From contig JBMZBC010000037.1 of assembly GCA_049611965.1 (NCBI GenBank), positions 1-13,202 on the forward strand: a stretch of 13,202 bases of DNA, given 5' to 3'. The position numbers and the translations under genes are program-made. This document shows, in pieces, positions 1 to 5,338 of this stretch. The stretch comes from UBA10364 sp049611965 (lineage in GTDB: Bacteria > Bacteroidota > Bacteroidia > Flavobacteriales > Schleiferiaceae). The notes beneath the pieces are model-generated. The model made no database searches. It was not told the origin of the DNA and saw nothing but the letters and a program-made list of their open reading frames with translations. Each line of letters begins with the position of its first letter. Positions within the stretch are counted from its first letter, which is position 1.

Positions 1-624
1 GACCGCTACGAAAACGTGAAATGGAAAAAAGACCGCAAGGGCCGTGAACGAATAGGTACGGCCTATGATAATGGTTTTGTTACGGCCATTACTCCACATT
101 TCGGATACGGCAATCACATCGCAAAGGCGGTGTTCACAAAAAGAGACGACAACTATAGTGCTCGCTGGATACAAGGAACTCCAACCTCACAATACACCGC
201 AGGGGGTGCAGGTGCGACAGTCGATGGTATTCAGGGGGATACCGATTGGCGCAAAGGCCACTGGATTGGGATTCAAGGAGAAGATGCAATACTGGAAATA
301 AGTTTAGAAAGACCAAAGGCGGTGAGAAGCATAAGTGTTGGCATCCTGAAGGACATACGCGCCTGGATTGCATTGCCAAAGGCACTTGAAATCAGTATCC
401 GGTACGAGGGAAGTACACAGTGGAAGACCATTGATATGCTACTCATAGAGAATCCATTGGGTGAGGAAGAGGCCACAAGAAAGGAGGTCATTTTTGCCCA
501 TGATGCCCAGAGACCAATACAGAAAGTACGTGTGAAATTTAGCAATGCTGGAAAACTGCAAGACTGGCACCCCGGAGCAGGGTACCCGAGTTACTTCTTT
601 GTTGACGAAGTGAGGCTGGACTAA
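1..624 (+). CDS. C-terminal fragment of a probable GH20 beta-N-acetylhexosaminidase (5' end outside window)
   Basis: The reading frame is open from base 1 (first codon GAC) to the TAA at 622-624, so this is the last 207 residues of a longer protein. A GTG at 16 is in frame but is unlikely to be the start. The visible part has no catalytic domain. It resembles the C-terminal beta-sandwich modules (discoidin/F5-8 type C-like) that follow the catalytic barrel in many Bacteroidota family 20 hexosaminidases: a YTAGG...VDGIQG segment, then DWRKGHWIGIQG, then RAWIALPKALEISI, and a terminal WHPGAGYPSYFFVDEV. Such enzymes remove terminal N-acetylglucosamine or N-acetylgalactosamine from glycans or chitin oligomers, usually in the periplasm or outside the cell. 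The family call rests on recalled C-terminal motifs only; another carbohydrate-active enzyme with the same accessory module is possible. It converges on nadE with no base between the stop codons. Confidence 0.7.
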   Translation, partial: DRYENVKWKKDRKGRERIGTAYDNGFVTAITPHFGYGNHIAKAVFTKRDDNYSARWIQGTPTSQYTAGGAGATVDGIQGDTDWRKGHWIGIQGEDAILEISLERPKAVRSISVGILKDIRAWIALPKALEISIRYEGSTQWKTIDMLLIENPLGEEEATRKEVIFAHDAQRPIQKVRVKFSNAGKLQDWHPGAGYPSYFFVDEVRLD

Positions 625-1407
625 CTACCTGAATTCCGTTGGAATATCACATACCGGAATAGGCAGCATTTTGTGCTTGTTTGCAGCGTTGAATTTTAGA
701 TAGATGGCCATGACTTCTGCTTCTCGGCCCGAGAAGTCTAAAACTGATTTTCCCGCTTCTTGTTGGTTCATTGCCCATTCTAATTCTGGATAACTGGCAC
801 CCAATTGGTCTTCGTCCGTACGGTCATCGCCCCACAGACCGTCTGTTGGTTTGGCATCTAAGATGCTGTTAATTACGCCTAAGTGACGGGCCAAAGCGAA
901 AACTTCTGTTTTCAATAGATCAGCAATAGGACTTAGGTCTACTCCGCCGTCACCGTATTTGGTGTAGAAGCCTACGCCAAAATCTTCTACTTTATTGCCC
1001 GTTCCAGCAACCAACAAACCGTTGGCTTGGCCGTGGTAATAGAGCGTGGACATGCGAAGGCGCGCACGGGAGTTGGCCAGAGAGAGCTCGTGGTCCGCGC
1101 CGTCTGGAGTCATTGCAGCGACAAAGTGGTCGTATACAGGAGTTAAGTCTACCTGGGTGTGACGGGTGTTCGGGAAGTTGGAAGCGAGCCATGCCTGGTG
1201 CTGCTGACCGCGCGAAGCTTGGTCGGGATGCTGGTGGATCGGCATTTCAAGGGTAAGTACTTCGAGGCCGGTGCGGGCACAGAGTGTAGAGGTGAGCGCG
1301 GAATCGATCCCGCCACTAACACCTACAACAAAACCCTTCACGCCAGCGTTCTCTGCATAGCTTTTCAACCAATTCGTAATATGATCTGCCGTTTCCTGTA
1401 ATTTCAT
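625..1407 (-). CDS. nadE: NH3-dependent NAD+ synthetase
   Basis: This 260-residue protein catalyses the last step of NAD biosynthesis, ATP-dependent amidation of deamido-NAD, in the cytoplasm. The N-type ATP pyrophosphatase loop SGGIDS is at residues 31-36, followed by the family blocks SRARLRMSTLYY (113-124), GTGNKVEDFGVGFYTKYGDGG (136-155, glycine-rich nucleotide site) and KPTDGLW (186-192). A C-terminal NKHK (243-246) lies near the end. There is no glutaminase domain, and the length fits the short ammonia-using class rather than the roughly 550-680 residue glutamine-dependent class. The ATG at 1405-1407 puts the P-loop at the usual distance from the N terminus. The gene is divergent from gldB, with only 24 bases between the two starts, so its promoter must be very compact or extend into gldB. 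No clear TAnnTTTG element is visible there. The stop at 625-627 abuts the stop of the upstream glycosidase gene. Confidence 0.93.
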   Translation of the reverse strand: MKLQETADHITNWLKSYAENAGVKGFVVGVSGGIDSALTSTLCARTGLEVLTLEMPIHQHPDQASRGQQHQAWLASNFPNTRHTQVDLTPVYDHFVAAMTPDGADHELSLANSRARLRMSTLYYHGQANGLLVAGTGNKVEDFGVGFYTKYGDGGVDLSPIADLLKTEVFALARHLGVINSILDAKPTDGLWGDDRTDEDQLGASYPELEWAMNQQEAGKSVLDFSGREAEVMAIYLKFNAANKHKMLPIPVCDIPTEFR

Positions 1408-1431
1408 TGCTTAGCACTTAATTTTAACCCG

Positions 1432-2430
1432 ATGAAAGGAGTTCACCAAATATACCTCTTCGCTGCAGCAGTTTTGATTGCTGCCTTCTACTTTATTCAA
1501 CGTGAAGGCGGAAAGGAAGGTTCACTGTTTGAAGTGCGTAATGACGGTCAGGTAGATTGGCGGGTGCACGACTTCGGCGAGGTACTCTTTGGACGGGACA
1601 GCCTGCCTTGGGAGGAGATGAAAGAGGTGTATTGGCCTTTTGTGATGAATCAGCCAGAGCGATTCTTTTGGGCAAACGAGCGCAAAAATCAGGTACTGAT
1701 TGACCACTACACGAACGTTCAGAATTTGTTTGACCAAAATAAAGTCACTGAAACCCTTGCCAATATTAGTGCCAATGCCAATGAGCTTTTGGGTGTTGAA
1801 CTGCCGGATGAGTTGTTCTATTACATCAGCGGAATTGATCTAGAAAACCCATGTCTGTATTTCCCAGGCGGTCAGGATTCAGTCATTGCGTTTGTAGGAT
1901 TGGACAATTTCTTGGGCGCGGGATACCCTGGATATAATGCCATCCCAGGATATCAGAGAGTGTTGATGGAGCAGCGCCAATTAAGCGTTAGCTATGCCAA
2001 TGCTTTGGTCGAAGGACGCATTTTGCAAAATTTCAATGACCCTTCTTTGCTTGGTCAGATGGTGTATCACGGCAAGCGTCATTTAGCCGTTGAAGCAGTG
2101 ATGGACGAGGTTCCTGCGCACGAAGTGTTGGGGTACAGTTTAGAGGAATACAATTTCTTGGTCGAAAATGAGCGACAAATCTGGGAGGTACTGGTGCGTG
2201 AAAAGCTCCTGTTTTCTACCGATATGATGGTGCGCCAAAGACTGGTGGAACCTGCTCCTTTTTCCAAAATGGGCACTGCAATGGACGCAGAGATTCCAGG
2301 CAGGGTGGCTCAATTCATAGGGTACCGAATGATGCGCAGCTTTGCGAAGAAATCGGAATTGACCTTAGAAGAACTTTTAAAGATCCGCGATGCGCAACGA
2401 ATATTGCGCGACGCACAATACAAACCGTAA
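1432..2430 (+). CDS. gldB: Gliding motility protein GldB, without a lipobox cysteine
   Basis: This 332-residue protein is recognisable as GldB by its C-terminal half: MVYHGKRHLAVEAVMDEVP (210-228), GYSLEEYNFLVENERQIWE (234-252), LLFSTD (259-264), APFSKM (275-280), PGRVAQFIGYRMMRSF (289-304) and the terminal AQYKP. In Flavobacterium johnsoniae GldB is a lipoprotein needed for gliding; its biochemical activity is unknown. Residues 7-22 are hydrophobic (IYLFAAAVLIAAFYFI), which suggests a membrane anchor or signal segment, but there is no cysteine there. The first cysteine is residue 141, so standard lipidation looks impossible with this start. No alternative ATG lies upstream before an in-frame TAA at 1399-1401. 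The stop TAA (2428-2430) shares one base with the gldC ATG, which suggests translational coupling. No convincing promoter is visible in the 24 bases upstream. Confidence 0.88.
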   Translation: MKGVHQIYLFAAAVLIAAFYFIQREGGKEGSLFEVRNDGQVDWRVHDFGEVLFGRDSLPWEEMKEVYWPFVMNQPERFFWANERKNQVLIDHYTNVQNLFDQNKVTETLANISANANELLGVELPDELFYYISGIDLENPCLYFPGGQDSVIAFVGLDNFLGAGYPGYNAIPGYQRVLMEQRQLSVSYANALVEGRILQNFNDPSLLGQMVYHGKRHLAVEAVMDEVPAHEVLGYSLEEYNFLVENERQIWEVLVREKLLFSTDMMVRQRLVEPAPFSKMGTAMDAEIPGRVAQFIGYRMMRSFAKKSELTLEELLKIRDAQRILRDAQYKP

Positions 2431-2780
2431 TGGCAGTACAGAAAGAAAGCGAAATCAAAATCACCGTTGGACTGGATGAAAACCGTATCCCTGAAACTAT
2501 TGTGTGGGACGCATCCGACGGCGGGGTGACCAATGAAGAAGCCAAGGCCCTCATGATGGGTGTTTGGGACGAGAAAACTTCGGAATGTCTACGCATAGAT
2601 TTATGGACGAAAGACATGCTCATGGACGACATGAAGCGCATGTTCCACCAAACGTTTATCTCTATGGCTGACGGGTACGAGCGTGCAACCGATGATACAG
2701 CATTGGCTGCCGACATGCGCGATTTCGCTCGCTACTTCGGTGAGAAATCAGGCATCATCGAGCCCGGAAAAGAGGCATAA
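2430..2780 (+). CDS. gldC: Gliding motility protein GldC
   Basis: This is a small soluble protein of 116 residues with no signal or membrane segment. It carries the conserved GldC blocks: a KITVGLDENRIPETIVWDAS segment near residues 10-29, DGGVTNEEAKALMM (30-43), LRIDLWTKDM (54-63), MKRMFHQTF (68-76) and RATDDT (85-90), then DMRDFARYFGEK. The length is normal for the family. In F. johnsoniae gldC lies directly downstream of gldB and its loss weakens but does not abolish gliding; the molecular role is unknown. The ATG overlaps the gldB stop in a TAATG junction, so the two genes are probably one transcript with coupled translation. The gene converges on engB, with 14 bases between the stop codons. 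Confidence 0.92.
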   Translation: MAVQKESEIKITVGLDENRIPETIVWDASDGGVTNEEAKALMMGVWDEKTSECLRIDLWTKDMLMDDMKRMFHQTFISMADGYERATDDTALAADMRDFARYFGEKSGIIEPGKEA

Positions 2781-2794
2781 GAATTAAGCCCTCG

Positions 2795-3412
2795 TTATTG
2801 TCCGTACATATCAGGGGTAATGCTCTGATGTACGGTGTCTATGTAACGCAATAATTCTTCGCGGCCGGTACGGCCTTCTGCCGAGGTCATGAATACCGGC
2901 GGCAATTCCTCCCACTGCATCAGCAGTTTCTTCTTGTAGCGCGCAATTTGTTTCATGAGCGCAGAGGAACCTAGTTTATCAATCTTGGTAAAGACAATAG
3001 AAAAGGGAATGCCTTCCATACCACACCATTCCATAAATTCAAGATCAATCTTTTGCGGATCGTGGCGACAATCCACCAAAACAAAGGTGTTGATGAGGTT
3101 CGGACGCTCTTTGATGTAGGTGGTAATCATGCGCTGGAAAACCGCGCGGTTCTTCTTTGACGTCTTTGCATAACCGTACCCAGGGAGATCAACCAAATAC
3201 CAATCTTCATTGATCTCAAAGTGGTTGATGAGTTGGGTTTTCCCCGGTCGACCTGAGGTCTTTGCAAGGTCTTTTCGCTGCACCAACATGTTGATGAGCG
3301 AGCTCTTCCCCACGTTCGATCTTCCGATAAACGCAAATTCATTTTTCGTCGGCTTTGGACACTCCTCGATGATCGAGGAAGACTTTACGAAATCGGCACT
3401 AGTAATCTTCAT
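2795..3412 (-). CDS. engB: Ribosome biogenesis GTPase EngB (YsxC/YihA family)
   Basis: This 205-residue single-domain TRAFAC GTPase takes part in assembly of the large ribosomal subunit. The G motifs are intact: G1 GRSNVGKS (30-37), a G2 region GRPGKTQ (55-61) with its threonine, G3 DLPGYGYAK (75-83), G4 TKID (142-145) and G5 TSAEG (176-180). The start is placed at the ATG complementary to 3410-3412, because MKITSADFV is the usual N terminus of the family. The frame stays open to 3487, but the extra 25 residues do not look like the family and would run through the promoter-like element at 3430-3437. The gene is divergent from mraZ. Its 3' end encodes an inverted repeat (2802-2835) close to the convergent gldC end. 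Confidence 0.94.
   Translation of the reverse strand: MKITSADFVKSSSIIEECPKPTKNEFAFIGRSNVGKSSLINMLVQRKDLAKTSGRPGKTQLINHFEINEDWYLVDLPGYGYAKTSKKNRAVFQRMITTYIKERPNLINTFVLVDCRHDPQKIDLEFMEWCGMEGIPFSIVFTKIDKLGSSALMKQIARYKKKLLMQWEELPPVFMTSAEGRTGREELLRYIDTVHQSITPDMYGQ
2802..2835. repeat. Inverted repeat inside the 3' end of engB, near the gldC/engB convergence
   Basis: The arm CCGTACAT-AT-CAG (2802-2814) pairs with CTGATGTACGG (2825-2835): 11 base pairs, a two-base AT bulge and a 10-base loop. It codes for the last residues of EngB and starts 21 bases after the gldC stop. No T run follows on either strand, so it is not a textbook intrinsic terminator. It could slow or end transcription from both sides, or protect the 3' ends of the transcripts. 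The pairing is seen directly; the role is inferred. Confidence 0.55.
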
Positions 3413-3429
3413 GGTTCTCACTATTGGCG

Positions 3430-3437
3430 CAAAGTTA
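3430..3437 (-). promoter_or_regulatory. Bacteroidota -7 element for engB
   Basis: On the minus strand this reads TAACTTTG, an exact match to the Bacteroidota -7 consensus TAnnTTTG. Seventeen bases lie between it and the engB ATG, which predicts a very short leader of roughly ten bases. No convincing TTG or TTTG -33 element is seen at the usual distance, so the promoter may be weak or need an activator. Its position supports the engB start at 3412 over the longer frame. Confidence 0.6.
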
Positions 3438-3479
3438 GGGCATTTTTCGGGTCTATTGCGGCCGAGGTTATGAACGATG

Positions 3480-3488
3480 TTATTCACA
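3480..3488 (+). promoter_or_regulatory. Candidate DnaA box (TTATTCACA)
   Basis: This is an exact match to TTATNCACA. It lies in the same orientation as the box at 3570-3578, exactly 90 bases upstream, and 42 bases upstream of the engB -7 element. It is also part of a small GATGT-TATTC-ACATC palindrome (3476-3490). Binding is inferred from the consensus alone. Confidence 0.45.
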
Positions 3489-3504
3489 TCTTGTTTTCAC
3501 TCTT

Positions 3505-3520
3505 TCCCACTTCTTCCCAC
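3505..3520 (-). promoter_or_regulatory. MraZ-type operator pair, minus orientation
   Basis: Read on the minus strand the sequence is GTGGGAAGAAGTGGGA: two TGGGA units (plus-strand TCCCA at 3515-3519 and 3505-3509) separated by exactly five bases. This matches the TGGGN-N5-TGGGN direct-repeat pattern reported for MraZ binding in E. coli. It faces engB and lies about 70 bases upstream of the engB -7 element and 96 bases upstream of the mraZ -7 element. It could serve mraZ by looping, or engB, or both. Confidence 0.6.
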
Positions 3521-3559
3521 CGCTCTAAATAAGGGCTAACGGACATTTTAGAAAAACAA

Positions 3560-3565
3560 GTGGGA
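3560..3565 (+). promoter_or_regulatory. Single GTGGGA box
   Basis: This lone copy of the GTGGGA motif lies 31 bases upstream of the first box of the plus-strand pair and 5 bases before the DnaA-box match. Its spacing is not a multiple of ten, so it may be an accessory half-site or chance. Confidence 0.35.
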
Positions 3566-3569
3566 AAAG

Positions 3570-3578
3570 TTATCCACA
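3570..3578 (+). promoter_or_regulatory. Candidate DnaA box (TTATCCACA)
   Basis: This is identical to the strongest class of E. coli DnaA box (TTATCCACA). It lies just upstream of the mraZ promoter elements, 38 bases before the -7 element, and in the same orientation as the box at 3480-3488. DnaA acts as a transcription factor at several bacterial promoters through such boxes. That DnaA acts here is an inference. Confidence 0.5.
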
Positions 3579-3598
3579 ATGTGTACGTTTGTGGGAAA
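3570..3598. repeat. Imperfect dyad joining a DnaA box and the first MraZ box
   Basis: TTATCCACAA (3570-3579) and TTGTGGGAAA (3589-3598) are complementary at eight of ten positions around a nine-base spacer. The left arm contains the DnaA-box match and the right arm contains the first GTGGGA box and the candidate -33 TTTG. One regulator could bind both arms, or two regulators could compete here. Confidence 0.5.
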
Positions 3599-3623
3599 TC
3601 GTGGGATGATAATTCTACTTTTG
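3588..3623 (+). promoter_or_regulatory. Promoter of mraZ and the dcw operon
   Basis: The -7 element TACTTTTG (3616-3623) matches TAnnTTTG exactly and is followed by 21 bases before the mraZ ATG, a normal Bacteroidota arrangement. A TTTG at 3588-3591 is the best -33 candidate, but the 24-base gap is slightly longer than usual. Both GTGGGA boxes at 3591-3606 fall between the two elements, where a bound protein would block RNA polymerase. Confidence 0.7.
3591..3606 (+). promoter_or_regulatory. MraZ operator pair at the mraZ promoter
   Basis: The sequence GTGGGAAATCGTGGGA has TGGGA units at 3592-3596 and 3602-3606 with a five-base spacer. This is the pattern described for MraZ sites upstream of E. 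coli mraZ, where three such repeats occur. The second unit ends nine bases before the -7 element, which fits repression by occlusion. Negative autoregulation of the whole wall/division operon is the likely role. Confidence 0.75.
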
Positions 3624-3644
3624 TAAGAAGAGCAATTAAAAGAC

Positions 3645-4118
3645 ATGTTAAACCTCATCGGAGTACACGAATGCAAGATGGATGCGAAGGGTCGCATCAG
3701 TCTTCCTGCTGCCTTGAAAAAGCAGTTGGCGCCGGCTATGGACGACGCTTTCGTACTCAAGAGAAGTGTGTTTAGCAAGTGTTTAGAGTTGTACCCGATG
3801 CAAGAGTGGAATGAAGTCATGGGTAAAGTGAATACACTGAACCGCTTCGTGAAGAAGAACAACGATTTTATTCGATTATTTACTGCAGGAGTCAAATTGG
3901 TCGAGCTTGACGGTGCCACCCGAATAGGGATCAGCCCAGATTTAAAATCTTTCGCAAACCTCAGCCGCGAGGTAGTGCTCAGCGCACACAACGGCATAGT
4001 AGAGGTTTGGGACAAGCAGGCTTATGAAGATGCAGTTAATGTAGATGGTGATGACTTTGGATTGCTCGCTGAAGAAGTAATGGGCGGCATAAATCCAAGT
4101 CAGAATGAGCTATCATGA
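3645..4118 (+). CDS. mraZ: Transcriptional regulator MraZ
   Basis: The 157-residue protein consists of two AbrB/SpoVT-like swapped-hairpin modules, each with the family DXXXR signature: DAKGR at 13-17 (in CKMDAKGRISLP) and DGATR at 89-93 (in VELDGATRIGIS). MraZ forms ring-shaped oligomers, binds direct TGGGN repeats upstream of its own gene and represses the dcw cluster in E. coli. Matching repeats lie directly upstream here. The ATG at 3645 follows the -7 element by 21 bases and gives the normal short N terminus before the first DXXXR motif. The length is close to the usual 140-160. The last 14 bases overlap the start of rsmH. It is the first gene of the operon. Confidence 0.95.
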   Translation: MLNLIGVHECKMDAKGRISLPAALKKQLAPAMDDAFVLKRSVFSKCLELYPMQEWNEVMGKVNTLNRFVKKNNDFIRLFTAGVKLVELDGATRIGISPDLKSFANLSREVVLSAHNGIVEVWDKQAYEDAVNVDGDDFGLLAEEVMGGINPSQNELS

Positions 4119-5025
4119 TCCAGTCCTCTTAGCGGAATGCCTTGAAGGCCTCAACATCGATCCAACAGGGTCGTACGTTGACGTGACCTTTGGCGGCGGT
4201 GGTCACAGCAAAGCCATTTTGGAAAAGCTGACCACTGGAAAGCTCTACGCCTTTGATCAAGATCCCGATGCTAAGGCAAACCTTCCAGAGCATCCCAACC
4301 TGGTATTTATTGCAGCCAATTTCCGCTACATCAAAAACCACCTCCGCCTGCATGGAGCACGACAGGTGGACGGTATCCTTGGGGATCTAGGTGTGTCTTC
4401 ACACCAGTTCGATATTGGCGAGCGTGGATTCTCCATTCGCTTCGACGGACCGCTTGATATGCGCATGAATCCGAGCAGCGGAATCAGTGCTGCGGAGGTA
4501 TTGGAAACCTACGAGGAACAAGCACTCTACGATCTCTTTAGAAAGCATACGGATATCAAAGGATTACGCTCCCTGATCAACGCATTGCTCATGGCACGCG
4601 CGACGAAGCCGTTAACTACGACCGCAGAACTGCGCGAGTTGTGTGAGCCATTGGCGCCACGCGGGCAATGGCACAAATACGTAGCACAGGTATTCCAGGG
4701 ACTGCGCATGGAGGTCAACAGTGAGCTCGAGGTATTGGAGGACATGCTCTACGGAGCTATTGATGTGCTCAAGCCAGGTGGCCGATTGGTCATCATGTCG
4801 TACCACAGTCTTGAGGACAGAATGGTGAAGAATTTCATCCGTGAAGGGAAAGCATCCGGTCAAACCGAGAGCGATTTCTACGGGGTGAAACATGTGCCAT
4901 TGAAAGCCATTACGCGCAAGCCCGTAGTGGCAAGCGCAGAAGAAAATGCAAGAAATCCGCGCGCAACAAGCGCCAAGCTTCGTGTCGCGGAACGAACAGA
5001 AACACAATGGAATCGCGGTGAGTAA
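4105..5025 (+). CDS. rsmH: 16S rRNA (cytosine(1402)-N(4))-methyltransferase RsmH (MraW)
   Basis: This 306-residue SAM-dependent enzyme methylates N4 of C1402 in the ribosomal P site. The start MSYHDPVLLAECLEGL is typical. The SAM motif DVTFGGGGHS is at 26-35, GDLGVSSHQFD at 93-103, GFSIRFDGPLDMRMN at 108-122, VFQGLRMEVNSELE at 196-209, PGGRLVIMSYHSLEDR at 224-239 and the terminal NPRATSAKLR at 284-293. Length and all blocks are normal. The start overlaps mraZ by 14 bases and the end overlaps the chosen ftsL start by 8 bases, which suggests translational coupling within the operon. Confidence 0.96.
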   Translation: MSYHDPVLLAECLEGLNIDPTGSYVDVTFGGGGHSKAILEKLTTGKLYAFDQDPDAKANLPEHPNLVFIAANFRYIKNHLRLHGARQVDGILGDLGVSSHQFDIGERGFSIRFDGPLDMRMNPSSGISAAEVLETYEEQALYDLFRKHTDIKGLRSLINALLMARATKPLTTTAELRELCEPLAPRGQWHKYVAQVFQGLRMEVNSELEVLEDMLYGAIDVLKPGGRLVIMSYHSLEDRMVKNFIREGKASGQTESDFYGVKHVPLKAITRKPVVASAEENARNPRATSAKLRVAERTETQWNRGE

Positions 5026-5338
5026 GGTGAAGGAATTTTTCGGTCGCCTCGGTGCGCGTCTTAGAATAACAGACGAAGCCATCATCAAATTCCTGCCCTT
5101 CGCCGGCTGGTTGAGCCTCTTGGCATTGATCAGCATTTATACTAGCCACAGCGCGGACAAAAAGGTGCATTTGATAGACAACCTCAGCAAAGAGCGTCAA
5201 ACCTTAGAAGCTGAGCATACGGAAACCAAAGAACGATTAACCAAGCTTTCCTTGGAGAGTAGAGTTATTCGGAAGGCGGAAGAATTAGGATTACAACAGC
5301 CAGAGGTTCGGCCAGAAAAAATTGTAATAAAGGAGTGA
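5018..5338 (+). CDS. ftsL: Cell division protein FtsL, Bacteroidota type
   Basis: This is a 106-residue bitopic membrane protein. It has a short cytoplasmic N terminus, one membrane helix at about residues 24-41 (KFLPFAGWLSLLALISIY), then a periplasmic segment that looks like a coiled coil (about 46-85, rich in K, E and L), with the SHSADKKVHLIDNL and LSLESRVIRKAEELGL blocks seen in Bacteroidota FtsL-like proteins. FtsL joins the septal FtsI/FtsW synthase to the rest of the divisome. The start is GTG at 5018, overlapping the rsmH stop by 8 bases; GTG at 5027 is an alternative. An in-frame ATG at 4946 would add 24 residues without family resemblance deep inside rsmH. The stop overlaps the ftsI GTG by four bases (GTGA). 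The family is weakly conserved, so position in the operon carries part of the call. Confidence 0.85.
   Translation: MSKVKEFFGRLGARLRITDEAIIKFLPFAGWLSLLALISIYTSHSADKKVHLIDNLSKERQTLEAEHTETKERLTKLSLESRVIRKAEELGLQQPEVRPEKIVIKE

Larger units (their letters stand above)
3413..3644. promoter_or_regulatory. Divergent regulatory region between engB and mraZ
   Basis: This 232-base stretch is the only sizeable non-coding region in the window. It contains a promoter-like element facing engB, one facing mraZ, five copies of GTGGGA (two direct-repeat pairs in opposite orientation and one single), two 9-mers that match the DnaA-box consensus TTATNCACA, and an imperfect dyad that combines a DnaA box with a GTGGGA box. 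No small gene is evident. The individual elements are listed separately. Confidence 0.8.

Noticed and set aside
633..660. Possible terminator hairpin ATTCCG/CGGAAT after the glycosidase stop
   Set aside because: It has only six-base arms, a 16-base loop and no T run on either strand, and lies inside nadE; too weak to call.
1419..1426. TAATTTTA as a -7 element for gldB
   Set aside because: It misses the last consensus base and leaves only five bases to the ATG, which leaves no room for a normal transcription start.
3413..3487. Longer N terminus for engB starting at 3487
   Set aside because: The 25 extra residues do not resemble the family, MKITSADFV is the usual start, and an exact TAnnTTTG promoter element lies inside the extension.
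3413..3644. Replication origin in the engB-mraZ intergenic region
   Set aside because: Two DnaA boxes are present, but there is no larger cluster, no clear AT-rich unwinding element and no dnaA nearby; regulation of the operon explains them better.
3548..4015. 155-residue open frame on the minus strand across mraZ
   Set aside because: It is antisense to a clear mraZ gene, has no recognisable motif and covers the mraZ promoter region; it is a shadow frame.
4946..5017. ATG at 4946 as the start of ftsL
   Set aside because: It lies deep inside the conserved rsmH C terminus and would add 24 residues unlike any FtsL. The GTG at 5018, overlapping the rsmH stop by eight bases, fits the coupling seen at other junctions.
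4612..5136. 174-residue open frame on the minus strand across rsmH and ftsL
   Set aside because: It is antisense to two recognisable genes and its composition looks like random translation.
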